Source of the DNA: Paenibacillus piri
GTDB taxonomy: Bacteria > Bacillota > Bacilli > Paenibacillales > NBRC-103111
Assembly (NCBI RefSeq): GCF_004354045.1
Contig: NZ_SMRT01000006.1
Coordinates: 255,716-319,715, forward strand
Direction: 5' to 3'
DNA: 64,000 nt
Shown here: positions 18,051-27,725 of the stretch, one piece after another
Layout of the letters: each line of letters begins with the position of its first letter
Numbering within the stretch: position 1 is the stretch's first letter
Made by a program: the position numbers and the translations under genes
The notes under the pieces: generated by a model
Seen by the model: only the letters and a program-made list of their open reading frames with translations
What the model was told of the DNA's origin: nothing
The model's database searches: none

Positions 18051-19667
18051 ATGAGATTGACACGAAGATGGGTAACCGCTTCCATGGCCGCCTCCATGAC
18101 GTTAACCGTTTTGGCGGGTTGTTCGACCGCGAACGAGGCAAACCCGGCGAAGGCTAAAGACACGAAGGAGAGCGGCGTGAATGCGACCGGATTTCCTATT
18201 GTGAAAGAGCCGATCACGATCCAAATGATGGGAGCCAAGCATCCGCTGCATGCGGAATGGAATGACATGCTGATTTTTAAAGAGTACGGGAAGATGACGA
18301 ATGTCAAGGTTGTTTTCGAAGCGACGCCCGAAGCCGGCTACAAGGAAAAACGAAATGTCAGGCTGGCAAGCGGCGATTATCCGGAAGCCTTTTACCGTGC
18401 GATGCTGACCCCGGCCGATGAAGTCAACTACGGGTCCCAGGGCATATTAATCCCGCTTAACGATTTAATTGACAAATATGCGCCGAATTTTAAAGCGATT
18501 CTGGAAAAGCATCCCGATGTGAAAAAAAGCATCATAGCGCCTGACGGCAATATTTATTCGCTGCCGCAATTAAACGAGCAGGTGGCCCCGAGAATATCGA
18601 GAAAGCTGTGGATCAATAAAAAATGGCTCGATAAGCTCGGTCTACCCGTACCTACGACCGTTGACGAATATTATAAGACGCTCAAGGCTTTTAAAGAAAA
18701 CGACATGAATGGAAACGGAAAGAACGATGAAATTCCATGGACGGGGGATAAATCATTCGATTTGATTCCGGGTTTAAGAGGATCTTGGGGGCTCGGAACG
18801 ACCGGCTACCGGAAAAATGTGTATGTGGACGAGGACGCGAATGGGAAGCTTCGTTTTTTCGCAACGGATCCGAAGTATAAAGAAATGCTCCAATATTTAG
18901 CCGTTTTATTCAAGGAAGGTTTGATGGACCGGGAGGTTTTTGCGCAGGAAGTACCTCAATTTAACGCCAAATTGACGCAGGGTCTCGTAGGCTCGTTTCA
19001 TGCGAGCAATGTGAATCAGGCAGGAAGCGCGTTAATGAACGACTATGTACCGGTTCCCGCGCTTAAAGGACCGCATGGCGATCATATGTACACCTATGTG
19101 GTACCGTTTACGCAAAATCAAGGTGCGTTCGCCATCACGAACAAGAATAAGCATCCTGAAGCTACGATGCGTTGGATCGATTATTTCTACAGCGAGGAAG
19201 GCAGCAAGTTTTTGCGGATGGGCGTAGAAGGAATCACTTACGAAAAGCTGCCGAACGGCGATATTGAGTACAAGGACGATATCCGCAACAATCCGAAATT
19301 GTCGCTGGATCAGGCGGCGGGACAATTCTCGACGTGGCCGGGCGGAAATGTGCCGCAGATGGTGCTGCAAAAGTTTGACAAGACAGGGAATACGTTTCCG
19401 AGCTCTTTGGAGGCTGCTAAGCTGCTGGGGCCCGACACGCCGGAGAAGATTTGGCCCAGCTTCTTGTTCACCAAGGAGGAGCAGGATAAATTGAACTCTC
19501 TCGAAAGCGATATTGTAACCTTTGTCGAGGAGCAGCAGCTGAAGTTTATTACCGGAGCGCAGTCATTCGACGCCTGGGATCAGTACGTGAATTCGATCAA
19601 CAAAATGGGCGTGAAAGATCTGCTTAACATATACGGGGCCGCAATCGAACGTTATAAGAAAAATTGA
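18051..19667 (+). CDS. Extracellular solute-binding lipoprotein, LplA-like
   Basis: About 538 residues from ATG 18051, chosen because AAAAGAGGG lies eight bases upstream and the lipoprotein signal begins there; an in-frame ATG at 18009 overlapping the previous stop would add 14 charged residues. Lipobox LAGC is near residue 22. The body is typical of large family 1 binding proteins (VKEPITIQMMG, FYSEEGSKFLRMGVEGITY). It carries a DMNGNGKNDEIP calcium-type loop near residue 222. It captures the substrate for the LplB/YtcP permeases. Confidence 0.87.
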   Translation: MRLTRRWVTASMAASMTLTVLAGCSTANEANPAKAKDTKESGVNATGFPIVKEPITIQMMGAKHPLHAEWNDMLIFKEYGKMTNVKVVFEATPEAGYKEKRNVRLASGDYPEAFYRAMLTPADEVNYGSQGILIPLNDLIDKYAPNFKAILEKHPDVKKSIIAPDGNIYSLPQLNEQVAPRISRKLWINKKWLDKLGLPVPTTVDEYYKTLKAFKENDMNGNGKNDEIPWTGDKSFDLIPGLRGSWGLGTTGYRKNVYVDEDANGKLRFFATDPKYKEMLQYLAVLFKEGLMDREVFAQEVPQFNAKLTQGLVGSFHASNVNQAGSALMNDYVPVPALKGPHGDHMYTYVVPFTQNQGAFAITNKNKHPEATMRWIDYFYSEEGSKFLRMGVEGITYEKLPNGDIEYKDDIRNNPKLSLDQAAGQFSTWPGGNVPQMVLQKFDKTGNTFPSSLEAAKLLGPDTPEKIWPSFLFTKEEQDKLNSLESDIVTFVEEQQLKFITGAQSFDAWDQYVNSINKMGVKDLLNIYGAAIERYKKN

Positions 19668-19696
19668 GGAAACCGTACGGAGGGGAGAACCGGTTT

Positions 19697-20776
19697 ATGT
19701 CGAATAAACTGAAAATTGGAATGATCGGATGCGGAGGCATTGCGCTCAATAAGCATTTGCCGTATTTGTCCAAAATAAACGAGGTGGAGTTGGCCGCTTT
19801 CAGCGATACGTTCGCGGATAAAGCCCGCCAGGCGGCGGTGCAATACGGAACCGCGGATACAGCTGTATATATGGATTACAAGCAGCTGCTGGCGAACCCG
19901 GGCATTGACGTTGTTCATGTATGCACGAGCAATGACAGCCATGCCGAAATTACGATTGAGGCATTGGAAGCGGGCAAGCATGTAATGTGCGAAAAGCCGA
20001 TGGCAAAATTGGCCGCAGATGCCGTACGAATGCTGGAGACGGCCAGACGCACAGGGAAAAAATTAACGATCGGTTACAACAACCGTTTCCGCGGAGACAG
20101 CCAGCAACTGTACAAGATATGCCGCAATGGCGATTTAGGCGATATTTATTACGCGAAAGCTCATGCGGTTCGCCGTCGGGGCGTCCCTGCCCGTGGGGTG
20201 TTTCTGGATAAAGAAATGCAGGGAGGCGGCCCTTTGATCGATATCGGTACGCATGCGCTCGATTTAACCTTGTGGATGATGGACAATTATAAGCCGAGAA
20301 TGGTCGTCGGCAGCTCTTATCACAAGCTGTCGCAGATCGAGGAGACGGCAATAAACGGGGGATGGAAGCCTTCGGATTTCACTGTAGAGGATTCCGCGTT
20401 CGGCATGATTGTGATGGAGAACGGGGCTACCGTCATGCTGGAATCGAGCTGGGCGCTGAACATTCGCCACGAGGGAGCGGCCAAGGTTACGCTTTGCGGC
20501 ACCAAGGGCGGCGCGGATATGTGGGACGGTCTATGGATCAACGGAGAAGAACATGGAAAGCTGTACGACAAAGAAATTCGGATGGGGCTGACCGGCAATC
20601 CTGCGGTCGACAATGTGAGGGGGAAATCGATCGAGCTGGAAATGAGGGTGTGGATCGACAGCATCTTGCAGGATCGCGAGCCGGTCGTTAAACCGGAGCA
20701 GGCTTTGGCCGTGTCGCAAATACTGGAAGCGTTGTACGAGTCGGCCTATACCGGCAAAGCGGTTTATTTCGTTTGA
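19697..20776 (+). CDS. Gfo/Idh/MocA family oxidoreductase, type 1, cluster 1
   Basis: 359 residues from ATG 19697 (GGAGGGGAG upstream). The Rossmann motif GMIGCGGIA is at about 7-15, the catalytic CEKPMA near residue 98, and GGGPLIDIGTHALDL near residue 180 carries the active-site His. It is a complete NAD(P)-dependent sugar dehydrogenase or reductase fold. It is closely similar along its whole length to the product of 33121-34203 (for example both share VVHVCTSND and GADMWDGL). The substrate is unknown; an oxidised sugar or keto intermediate is likely. Confidence 0.9.
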   Translation: MSNKLKIGMIGCGGIALNKHLPYLSKINEVELAAFSDTFADKARQAAVQYGTADTAVYMDYKQLLANPGIDVVHVCTSNDSHAEITIEALEAGKHVMCEKPMAKLAADAVRMLETARRTGKKLTIGYNNRFRGDSQQLYKICRNGDLGDIYYAKAHAVRRRGVPARGVFLDKEMQGGGPLIDIGTHALDLTLWMMDNYKPRMVVGSSYHKLSQIEETAINGGWKPSDFTVEDSAFGMIVMENGATVMLESSWALNIRHEGAAKVTLCGTKGGADMWDGLWINGEEHGKLYDKEIRMGLTGNPAVDNVRGKSIELEMRVWIDSILQDREPVVKPEQALAVSQILEALYESAYTGKAVYFV

Positions 20777-20799
20777 CGAGAGGGAGGGAAGCGTGAACG

Positions 20800-21786
20800 A
20801 TGAAAGTGGCACTAGTAGGGGGCGGCAATCTGGGGGAACAGGCTGCGCAAAGCTTGCGACGAATCCGCGGTGTAGAAGTAACGGGCGTTTACGATATTCG
20901 CGCCGAGGCGGCCGAGCGGCTGGCGGAGCTATGCCGGACCGAAGCATTTACTTGTTACGAGGACTTGGTGGCAAAGACCGAAGCGGATGTCGTCTGCGTA
21001 TATCTGCCCACATATATACAAAAGCAGTATATCATGATGGCTATTGAACAGGGGAAGCATGTGATCTGCGAAGCGCCCCTCGCCGCAACGGCAGCTGAAG
21101 CGGAGCACATTATGGCGGCAGCCGCAGCGAAGGGGGTACGGCTATTTGCAGGTCATACCGGGAAATTCGCGCCTTATCTTAACAATATAAAAGATAAACT
21201 GACGAAAGGATCCATCGGGCAGCCGGGGGTCGTGCATATTCAGCATTCGGGCCCTTCCCCGGTCGGATATGAAGATTGGTATAACGATTCGGCCAAAAGC
21301 GGAGGAGTCATTTGGCAGCAGCTTATTCATGACATCTTCTTGATGCGCTGGATGTTAGGCGACGTGAAGACGATTTATGCGATGAACCGGGTAGTACATG
21401 GGACCGAATATGCATCGGTCACCTTGCGGTTCAGGACCGGGGCCATAGCCAATATAACAGGCCATTGGGGCGATCCGGACGCCTACCGGTGCAGAATGGA
21501 GCTGGCCGGTAATAACGGCGTCATCCGCTACGACAGCCGAAATACGGGCAGCTTCGAGCTGAAAAAGAAGCGTGGCCCCGGCCATGCCGTCACCGTCGAT
21601 AGTCCGATGGTACATAGTCCGTACTACGATCAATTGGAGCATTTTATCGGTTGTCTGAAGTTCGGCACACCGTCGGAGATTACGCTTGAGGATGCTCATC
21701 AGTCGCTGCAGCTTGCGGAAGCGGCCCTTCATTCTGCAGAAACCGGCATGCCCGCAGCTTGGGAGGGATACTCGTGGAAAAACTGA
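20800..21786 (+). CDS. Gfo/Idh/MocA family protein, type 2, cluster 1, lacking the EKP lysine
   Basis: 328 residues. The Rossmann loop VGGGNLGEQ is at 6-14. The family's catalytic E-K-P is replaced by CEAP (GKHVICEAPLAAT, near residue 90), so the lysine that normally acts in hydride transfer is absent. A His-Asp pair in LIHDIFLMRWML is kept. AGGGAGGGAAG precedes the start. Its counterpart in cluster 2 (34253-35344) has also lost the motif. It may be a non-catalytic partner or use different chemistry. The 3' end overlaps the next start by 13 bases. Confidence 0.83.
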   Translation: MKVALVGGGNLGEQAAQSLRRIRGVEVTGVYDIRAEAAERLAELCRTEAFTCYEDLVAKTEADVVCVYLPTYIQKQYIMMAIEQGKHVICEAPLAATAAEAEHIMAAAAAKGVRLFAGHTGKFAPYLNNIKDKLTKGSIGQPGVVHIQHSGPSPVGYEDWYNDSAKSGGVIWQQLIHDIFLMRWMLGDVKTIYAMNRVVHGTEYASVTLRFRTGAIANITGHWGDPDAYRCRMELAGNNGVIRYDSRNTGSFELKKKRGPGHAVTVDSPMVHSPYYDQLEHFIGCLKFGTPSEITLEDAHQSLQLAEAALHSAETGMPAAWEGYSWKN

Positions 21787-22754
21787 AAGTAGGGATGATC
21801 GGGTTCGCCCATACGCATGCGGAAGGCTTTTTGCGTGCCTTGGCCAACCATCCGGATGTGGAGATTGCCGGGGTCGCGGATGAAAACCGCGCCTATGTCG
21901 AGCCGTTCGATCAGCAGTATGCTTACTATGCGGATTATAGAGAGCTGCTGGCTGCCGATATAGAGGCGGTGTTTATTTGTTCGGAGAACGTGCGCCACGC
22001 GCCTCTGGTAATCGATGCGGCCCATGCGAAGAAGCATATTTTTTGCGAAAAGCCTTTGGGCGTCTCCGTGACGGAAATGGAGGCTATGCTCGCCGCATGC
22101 AAACAAAACGGCGTACAGCTAATGACGGCGTTCAATAACCGCTATGTTCAAGCGGTGGTCCAGGCCAAACAAGCGGTGGAAAGCGGGGAGATCGGCACCG
22201 TAATTGCGGTGAAGGGGACCAATAAGGGAGCGTTGCCCCGGCGCGATTGGTTCGTGGACCCCAGCCTTTCCGGCGGCGGAGCGATGCTGGATCATTCCGT
22301 TCATGTTATGGATTTATTCAACTGGATATTGCAGTCCAGAGTCGTGAAAGTGTATGCGGAATCCGGCACTCTGTTCCATGACATTCCAATCGACGATATG
22401 GGGATGATTCATTTTGAATATGAAAATGGAGTTATCGGGGTGTTGGATACAAGCTGGTCCAGAATCAAATCGTTTCCGATGAAAAGAGATTTGACGCTGG
22501 AAATCATCGGTACGGAAGGAACGATCCTTGTCGATGTCAGAAAGCTAAGCAACGAAATTTACAGCAATACGGCAAGCCATGCGGAATGGAGCGACTGGGG
22601 CGACAATTTGAACCGTCTCATCGTCGGTGACTTTGTCCGGAGCATCAGAACCGGCCGGCCTGTGCCGATTACAGGCGAGGACGGGATGCGGTCGGCAGTC
22701 ATTTCGCTGGCCGCCTACGAATCATCCCGATCGGGGCAGCCCGTTAAACTATAA
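21774..22754 (+). CDS. Gfo/Idh/MocA family oxidoreductase, type 3, cluster 1
   Basis: 326 residues from GTG 21774, chosen because GGGAGGG lies six bases upstream inside the end of the preceding gene. GMIGFAHTHA replaces the usual glycine loop near residue 7, CEKPLG is intact near residue 92, and GGGAMLDHSVHVMDL carries the active-site His near residue 170. It is closely similar to the product of 35337-36347, including the unusual FAHxHA N-terminus. Last gene of cluster 1. Confidence 0.88.
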   Translation: MEKLKVGMIGFAHTHAEGFLRALANHPDVEIAGVADENRAYVEPFDQQYAYYADYRELLAADIEAVFICSENVRHAPLVIDAAHAKKHIFCEKPLGVSVTEMEAMLAACKQNGVQLMTAFNNRYVQAVVQAKQAVESGEIGTVIAVKGTNKGALPRRDWFVDPSLSGGGAMLDHSVHVMDLFNWILQSRVVKVYAESGTLFHDIPIDDMGMIHFEYENGVIGVLDTSWSRIKSFPMKRDLTLEIIGTEGTILVDVRKLSNEIYSNTASHAEWSDWGDNLNRLIVGDFVRSIRTGRPVPITGEDGMRSAVISLAAYESSRSGQPVKL

Positions 22755-22774
22755 GCGGATTCCGCAAAGAAAAG

Positions 22775-22817
22775 AAGGCGGCTTGGAACGTTCAAAGTTC
22801 CGGGCCGTCTTTTTTTG
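22775..22817 (+). terminator. Terminator of cluster 1
   Basis: Fifteen-base arms at 22775-22789 and 22797-22811 pair with G-U wobbles (AAGGCGGCTTGGAAC against GTTCCGGGCCGTCTT), followed by T7. Confidence 0.92.
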
Positions 22818-22843
22818 CCTTGCAGACGTCCTGAAAAAAAGTA

Positions 22844-22906
22844 TTGACTTCTTCGGTCAGATGGCTAAAATAGCTTATATAAGGTTTGTTAGTTTTGATA
22901 ACTAAC
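22844..22906 (+). promoter_or_regulatory. Promoter and palindromic operator upstream of the ROK regulator
   Basis: TTGACT (22844-22849), 16-bp spacer, TAAAAT (22866-22871). Downstream, GTTAGTT (22888-22894) and AACTAAC (22900-22906) form a perfect seven-base inverted repeat with a five-base centre. It resembles XylR-type ROK operators (TTAGTTT...AAACTAA). Its position after the start site fits repression by the adjacent ROK protein. The following 240 bases to the gene hold no other recognisable feature. Confidence 0.7.
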
Positions 22907-23147
22907 TTACGTTGAAGTTTAAAAAAAACTGTCGATTAACTGTGGAAAATAGGAGTGGAAAGTGAAAAGATTGCTTTCCGCGAGTTTTGGCTTTAAATTC
23001 CAATCCATCCGCTAACCCCTTGTAATCAAGGAATTTAAAACAAGATGTCTGAGCGTAGGAAGGCAACTTTTACCTGGAACGGCTTGCCTCGCTTCTATAC
23101 ACAATGAATCGACAGCCTCGTGATTAAGAAGGCGGAGTGGATGACAG

Positions 23148-24353
23148 ATGAACATGATGAAGACGATAAGTAAAAATGACATGAAAGAATCGAACCGGAT
23201 GAGTATTTTGAAAACGGTTCGAAAAGGGGTTTGCTCCCGGGCGGAAATTTCCGCAGCGCTTGGTTTAAGCAAGCCGGCGGTATCCGCGCTTGTCGATGAG
23301 CTGATCAGGGAGGGCCTGGTGTACGAAACCGGAAGAGGGGATTCGACGGAAGCCGGCGGCAAGAGGCCGATTTTGCTCGATTTTCAGGCTGACGCTGCGC
23401 TTATTGTCGCGGTTTCCTTCAACAATAAGCGATACGAGGTCGCTCTAACCAATCTGGTTGGCAAAGTGATGTTTTATGTGAAAAAGAAAATTATCATCGC
23501 CGAGGATTACAGGCAGACGCTTGACCTCATCGTGCAGGATATACGCCAGTTGATTCAGGAAGCCGGTGAACAAGGATTTAAACAGCCTGTCATCTCCTGC
23601 GGTATCGCCATTCGCGGATTAGTTGACACGAAAAACGGGATTATGCGGTATTCTGCGGCCATTCCATGGACGGACGCCCCGATCGGAGATTACATGAAAG
23701 AATGTCTGGGCATCCCGATTTTTATAGAGAACGACGCCCGCGCCGGCACTTATGCGGAGCTGCTTCACAGCAACGGGGAATATAAGGACGCGCTTGTTTG
23801 TGTCAGCGTAGGATTGGGCATAGGGACCGGGGTAGTCATCCATAATGAGGTTTACCGGGGGGCGTTCGACGGAGCCGTCAATTTCGCGCACTCCACCATT
23901 GCGCATGACGGACCGTTATGCAGCTGCGGCAATCGCGGCTGTTGGGATGCATTGGCTTCGATCACCGCACTGGGCGAAGAACTGACCCGCAGAGATAGCA
24001 AGTATGCCTCGCTCGACTTCGAAGCGATCTTGGGCCTGTACCATGACGGCGATCCCGTCGTTGCCGATGTGCTGTTGAACCATACCGGTTATTGGCTGGG
24101 CGTAGGCATTGCCAACATCTTGAATGTGTTCAACCCGGAGCAATTGATCATACAAGGTGAAATCACGAATGCCGGACAGGAGCTGGAGCGGAAAATCATC
24201 GAAATCGTCCAAAAAAGAGCGCTCTCGGCCGTATCGAAAGGCGTAAAAATCGGATTTTCCCAAGATTCCGACAAGCTTCAGGTTAGAGGCGCTGCAGCCG
24301 TTATCAGCAAGCATTTTTTCTCCGATACGTATCATCGCATCATTTGGAAGTAA
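23148..24353 (+). CDS. ROK-family transcriptional repressor (XylR/NagC type)
   Basis: 401 residues. An N-terminal winged helix (CSRAEISAALGLSKPAVSAL at about 26-45) is joined to a ROK sugar-binding domain with the zinc motif CSCGNRGCW near residue 258. It should bind the palindrome at 22888-22906 and be released by a sugar or sugar phosphate made by cluster 2. The N-terminus has several close methionines; ATG 23148 is used because GGCGGAG is a suitable distance upstream. Confidence 0.87.
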   Translation: MNMMKTISKNDMKESNRMSILKTVRKGVCSRAEISAALGLSKPAVSALVDELIREGLVYETGRGDSTEAGGKRPILLDFQADAALIVAVSFNNKRYEVALTNLVGKVMFYVKKKIIIAEDYRQTLDLIVQDIRQLIQEAGEQGFKQPVISCGIAIRGLVDTKNGIMRYSAAIPWTDAPIGDYMKECLGIPIFIENDARAGTYAELLHSNGEYKDALVCVSVGLGIGTGVVIHNEVYRGAFDGAVNFAHSTIAHDGPLCSCGNRGCWDALASITALGEELTRRDSKYASLDFEAILGLYHDGDPVVADVLLNHTGYWLGVGIANILNVFNPEQLIIQGEITNAGQELERKIIEIVQKRALSAVSKGVKIGFSQDSDKLQVRGAAAVISKHFFSDTYHRIIWK

Positions 24354-24380
24354 CTCGTAAGGTTATGGGGGGCTTGATTC

Positions 24381-25502
24381 ATGCAAGTGGAAACTAAAAA
24401 AAGCAGCTTCTTGCTGCAATGGACGCCGGCCAACTTGTTCTTGTGGCTGTCTGTGCTCGGGATTGTGGCGAATGTATTTACTTTGAAGAGCGGTGCCGAT
24501 CCTGCGGCCAAATTCGGTATCATCGGCATGACGATCGTGTTTATCTTTTTGTGGGCATTGTTTTTCTTCGGAGACAAAAACATTCGATATACGCTAATTG
24601 TCCCAGGGTTTATTATTCTGTTTTGCGTGACGTCGATTCCGGCCGTGTTCCTGCTGTATCTTAGCGTGTTCAACGTGTCCTTGTTGAATTTCAAAGGAGA
24701 CTGGTCGTTCGTCGGTTTGGCCAACTACGTTTATTTCTTCACCAAAGACAAACTGTTCTATGCAGCGATTATCCGCACGGTCGAATACATGGTGATTGTG
24801 CTCGGCCTGCAAATTGTTATCGGCATGTGTCTGGCGCTTCTGCTGCAGAGGGAATTTCGCGGACGCTCCTTCGTTTCGACGGTGCTCGTTATTCCGGTAA
24901 TGACTTGTCCGATCGTGATCGCCATGCTGTGGAAATATATGTACAGCAGCTATAACGGCTTTATCAACCTGGTGCTCGCACGCTTCGGCATCCCCGAAGT
25001 GCCGTGGCTAACGAATCAGCCGCTTCCTTTTGTAAGCGATATCCCGGTGCTCGGCGATTTCCTCGTTACCCATTTGAACGCCAATATCGGATTTGTATCC
25101 GCTATCATCGTGAATATATGGCAGTGGACGCCATTTGTTTATCTTATGTTTTTGGCCGGGCTCAGCGCATTGCCGAGAGAGCCTTACGAAGCGGCCAAGG
25201 TGGATGGCGCCAACAGCTGGAAAACGTTCTGGCATATTACGTTTCCGATGCTGAAGCCGGTCATTGGCGTTGTATTTCTGATCCGGATCATCGACCTGAT
25301 GAAGGTGTATGACCAGATCTGGGCGCTGTTCGGCGATTCTGTGACGATGCGCACGCTAAACATTCATATTTTTTCCGTCGGATTAACAGGCCAGGACTAC
25401 AGTAAAGGCGCAGCTTTATCGATCATCGTGCTTGTTTTCATTATTATGGTCAGCCTCGTGTTTTCCGGTATCGGCAAATGGGTTTCCAAGAGGGGGGCAT
25501 AA
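24381..25502 (+). CDS. Carbohydrate ABC transporter permease, MalF-like
   Basis: 373 residues, longer than usual for the family because two extra N-terminal membrane segments (about 20-65) precede the core six. The EAA loop PYEAAKVDGANSWKTFWHIT is near residue 272. GGGGGG lies about ten bases upstream of the ATG. With the next two genes it forms the second sugar importer of the window. No ATPase gene is present in the operon. Confidence 0.88.
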   Translation: MQVETKKSSFLLQWTPANLFLWLSVLGIVANVFTLKSGADPAAKFGIIGMTIVFIFLWALFFFGDKNIRYTLIVPGFIILFCVTSIPAVFLLYLSVFNVSLLNFKGDWSFVGLANYVYFFTKDKLFYAAIIRTVEYMVIVLGLQIVIGMCLALLLQREFRGRSFVSTVLVIPVMTCPIVIAMLWKYMYSSYNGFINLVLARFGIPEVPWLTNQPLPFVSDIPVLGDFLVTHLNANIGFVSAIIVNIWQWTPFVYLMFLAGLSALPREPYEAAKVDGANSWKTFWHITFPMLKPVIGVVFLIRIIDLMKVYDQIWALFGDSVTMRTLNIHIFSVGLTGQDYSKGAALSIIVLVFIIMVSLVFSGIGKWVSKRGA

Positions 25503-25504
25503 CG

Positions 25505-26335
25505 ATGGATCGATCGCTGAAAATGGTTGCCGCAAAATTCGCTATTGCTTGTGTCATTGCAATTATTATCCTGATTTGGGCGGTGCCTATTATTTGGATG
25601 ATTTTAAGCAGCTTCAAATCAACCCAGGCGATTATCGAACCGAGGCTGGTTGTATGGTTTAAACCGACCTTGGACAACTATAAATTTATTTTTGAAACGC
25701 AAAATTTTTTCCAATATTTAGTTAACAGTCTGATCGTCGCAATAAGCGCTACTTTTATTTGCGTCACGACGGGTACGCTGGCCTCGTACAGTATCGCCCG
25801 TTGGAAGACCGGCGGCAGCGTGTTTGCCAATTGGGTCATTTTCACGAAAATGGCGCCGCCTGCTATTCTCATTATTCCCTTTTTCCTCATGTTTAAAAGC
25901 ATCGGCCTGATTAACACCGTATGGGCGCTGGTCATTGCCAACATTACGTTCAATATTCCATTTGTCATCTGGACGATGCGCGGGTTTTTCGACGAGCTGC
26001 CTGAGGAGATGGAAGAAGCGGCGCTGATTGACGGATGTACGCGGTTGGAAGCGTTTTGGCGCATCTCGCTGCCGGTTGCCCGTTCGGGGTTAATTACGAC
26101 CAGCATTTTCTGCTTCCTGTTCGTATGGAACGAATACTTATTCGGGCTTACGCTGGCGCTTTCCGAGAAAAGCAAAACGCTGCCCGTGGCCACCGGCGAT
26201 TTTATAACCGGTTATTCGATCAACTGGGGTCCGGTATTCGGCTCCGGGAGCTTAATTTTGTTGCCTGCATTTATCATGGTGTTGTTCTTGCAGCGTTATA
26301 TCGTACAAGGCTTGACCGTAGGTGCAGTTAAATAG
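25505..26335 (+). CDS. Carbohydrate ABC transporter permease, MalG-like
   Basis: 276 residues from ATG 25505, two bases after the preceding stop; AAGAGGGGGGC is the ribosome binding site, inside the upstream gene. The EAA loop reads MEEAALIDGCTRLEAFWRIS near residue 178. The C-terminus RYIVQGLTVGAVK is typical of the MalG family. Confidence 0.9.
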   Translation: MDRSLKMVAAKFAIACVIAIIILIWAVPIIWMILSSFKSTQAIIEPRLVVWFKPTLDNYKFIFETQNFFQYLVNSLIVAISATFICVTTGTLASYSIARWKTGGSVFANWVIFTKMAPPAILIIPFFLMFKSIGLINTVWALVIANITFNIPFVIWTMRGFFDELPEEMEEAALIDGCTRLEAFWRISLPVARSGLITTSIFCFLFVWNEYLFGLTLALSEKSKTLPVATGDFITGYSINWGPVFGSGSLILLPAFIMVLFLQRYIVQGLTVGAVK

Positions 26336-26370
26336 ATGCAGCAAAACCAAATTTATGGAGGGGTTCGAAA

Positions 26371-27702
26371 ATGAAATATGCAAGAGGCAGAAAAGCATTA
26401 GCTTTATCGTTGGTAACCATGATGGCAATCATGAGCGCTTGCTCGTCCGATGGCGGCGGCAAACCGGCAGACAAAGGCAGCGCCGATAGCGGTAAAGCGG
26501 CCGGAGATGCGCAGAAAGCGCGGGAAATTACAATTTTCACCCGTACCGGTCCGGATACAAGCGATTATGTGAAGGAGCAGGCTAAAGAATTCACCAAACT
26601 TACCGGCGTCAAGGTAAATTTCACGGAGCAAGGCGCGAGCAACTATTTCACCAACTTAACGAATCAATTGGTCGGCGGAACCGATGCTTTTGATTTGGCG
26701 ACTACCAACAACACATATGTAGCCCCGCTTGCCGAAGCCGGAGCGATTGAGCCGTTCGACGAATATATGAAAAAGTTTGATCCGAACTTCGACTGGAAGG
26801 ACGTGGCTTTCCAATACAAGTATAAGGATAAAACGATAGCCATGCCTTATAACTTAAGCATTCATATGTTTTACTACCGTTCCGACCTGATTCCGAATCC
26901 GCCGCAAACGTGGGAGGAATTTGTGGAAGAAGCGAAAAAATGGACGAAATCCAAAAATCCGAGCTCTCCGACGCAATTCGGCGCTTCCTGGACCGCTTTG
27001 TCCGGCTCAGAACAGCCGAAAGTATTCTACTCGATGATGTGGTCGTACGGCGGGGAAATTGTCAAAGACGGTAAGGCGGGCATCGGCTCGGAAGGCGCGA
27101 TTAAGGCAGGGGAAATTTGGCAGTCGATGATGAAAGACGGGCTTCTTCCGAAAGATACGCCGAACTGGGGTTATTCCAACGTCTTCGACGCATTGAAAAC
27201 AGGGACGATTGCGATGGCGGCTCCGATGTGGAGCGCGGCTTACACGGAAATTAAGAAAAGCGACAGCCCGTTCAAAGATAAAATCAAAATCGCTGTCGTT
27301 CCGGGCGTCAAACAGGCGGACGGCAAAATTTTGCGTACTCCGTTGTACCATTCCTGGTCGTTGATCATGAACAAAAACGCGAAAAACAAAGAAGACTCCG
27401 CTAAATTCGTCGAGTTCATGACCAGTAAAGAAGGGGCTATGCGCCAAGCGAAGCTGGGCGGATTGCCGATCCGGTATTCTGTTTTGCAGGATCCGTCGCT
27501 GCAGCCTCGCGAGTTTTACGATACGGTCATGGAATCGCTTAAGGTGGGCAGAGACGAACCGCTGGTTCCCTACTACTTGAAGCAGCATGATTTGATGAAT
27601 ACGGTGCTCTCCGGCATTATGACCGGAACGATCAAGCCGGATGTGGCATTGAAAGGCGCAGAGAAGGAACTGCAAGCGTTAATCGACAGCAATAAAAAAT
27701 AA
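26371..27702 (+). CDS. Sugar ABC transporter substrate-binding lipoprotein
   Basis: 443 residues, family 1 binding protein. The signal peptide ends at a lipobox (MSACSS, Cys near residue 24), followed by a Gly/Lys/Ala linker. Typical body segments are REITIFTRTGPDTSDYVKEQ and AMPYNLSIHMFYYRSDLI, near residues 51 and 154. GGAGGGG precedes the ATG. It delivers substrate to the MalF/MalG pair. Confidence 0.9.
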   Translation: MKYARGRKALALSLVTMMAIMSACSSDGGGKPADKGSADSGKAAGDAQKAREITIFTRTGPDTSDYVKEQAKEFTKLTGVKVNFTEQGASNYFTNLTNQLVGGTDAFDLATTNNTYVAPLAEAGAIEPFDEYMKKFDPNFDWKDVAFQYKYKDKTIAMPYNLSIHMFYYRSDLIPNPPQTWEEFVEEAKKWTKSKNPSSPTQFGASWTALSGSEQPKVFYSMMWSYGGEIVKDGKAGIGSEGAIKAGEIWQSMMKDGLLPKDTPNWGYSNVFDALKTGTIAMAAPMWSAAYTEIKKSDSPFKDKIKIAVVPGVKQADGKILRTPLYHSWSLIMNKNAKNKEDSAKFVEFMTSKEGAMRQAKLGGLPIRYSVLQDPSLQPREFYDTVMESLKVGRDEPLVPYYLKQHDLMNTVLSGIMTGTIKPDVALKGAEKELQALIDSNKK

Positions 27703-27725
27703 AGCGCAGGCTAAGGAGCAAAACG

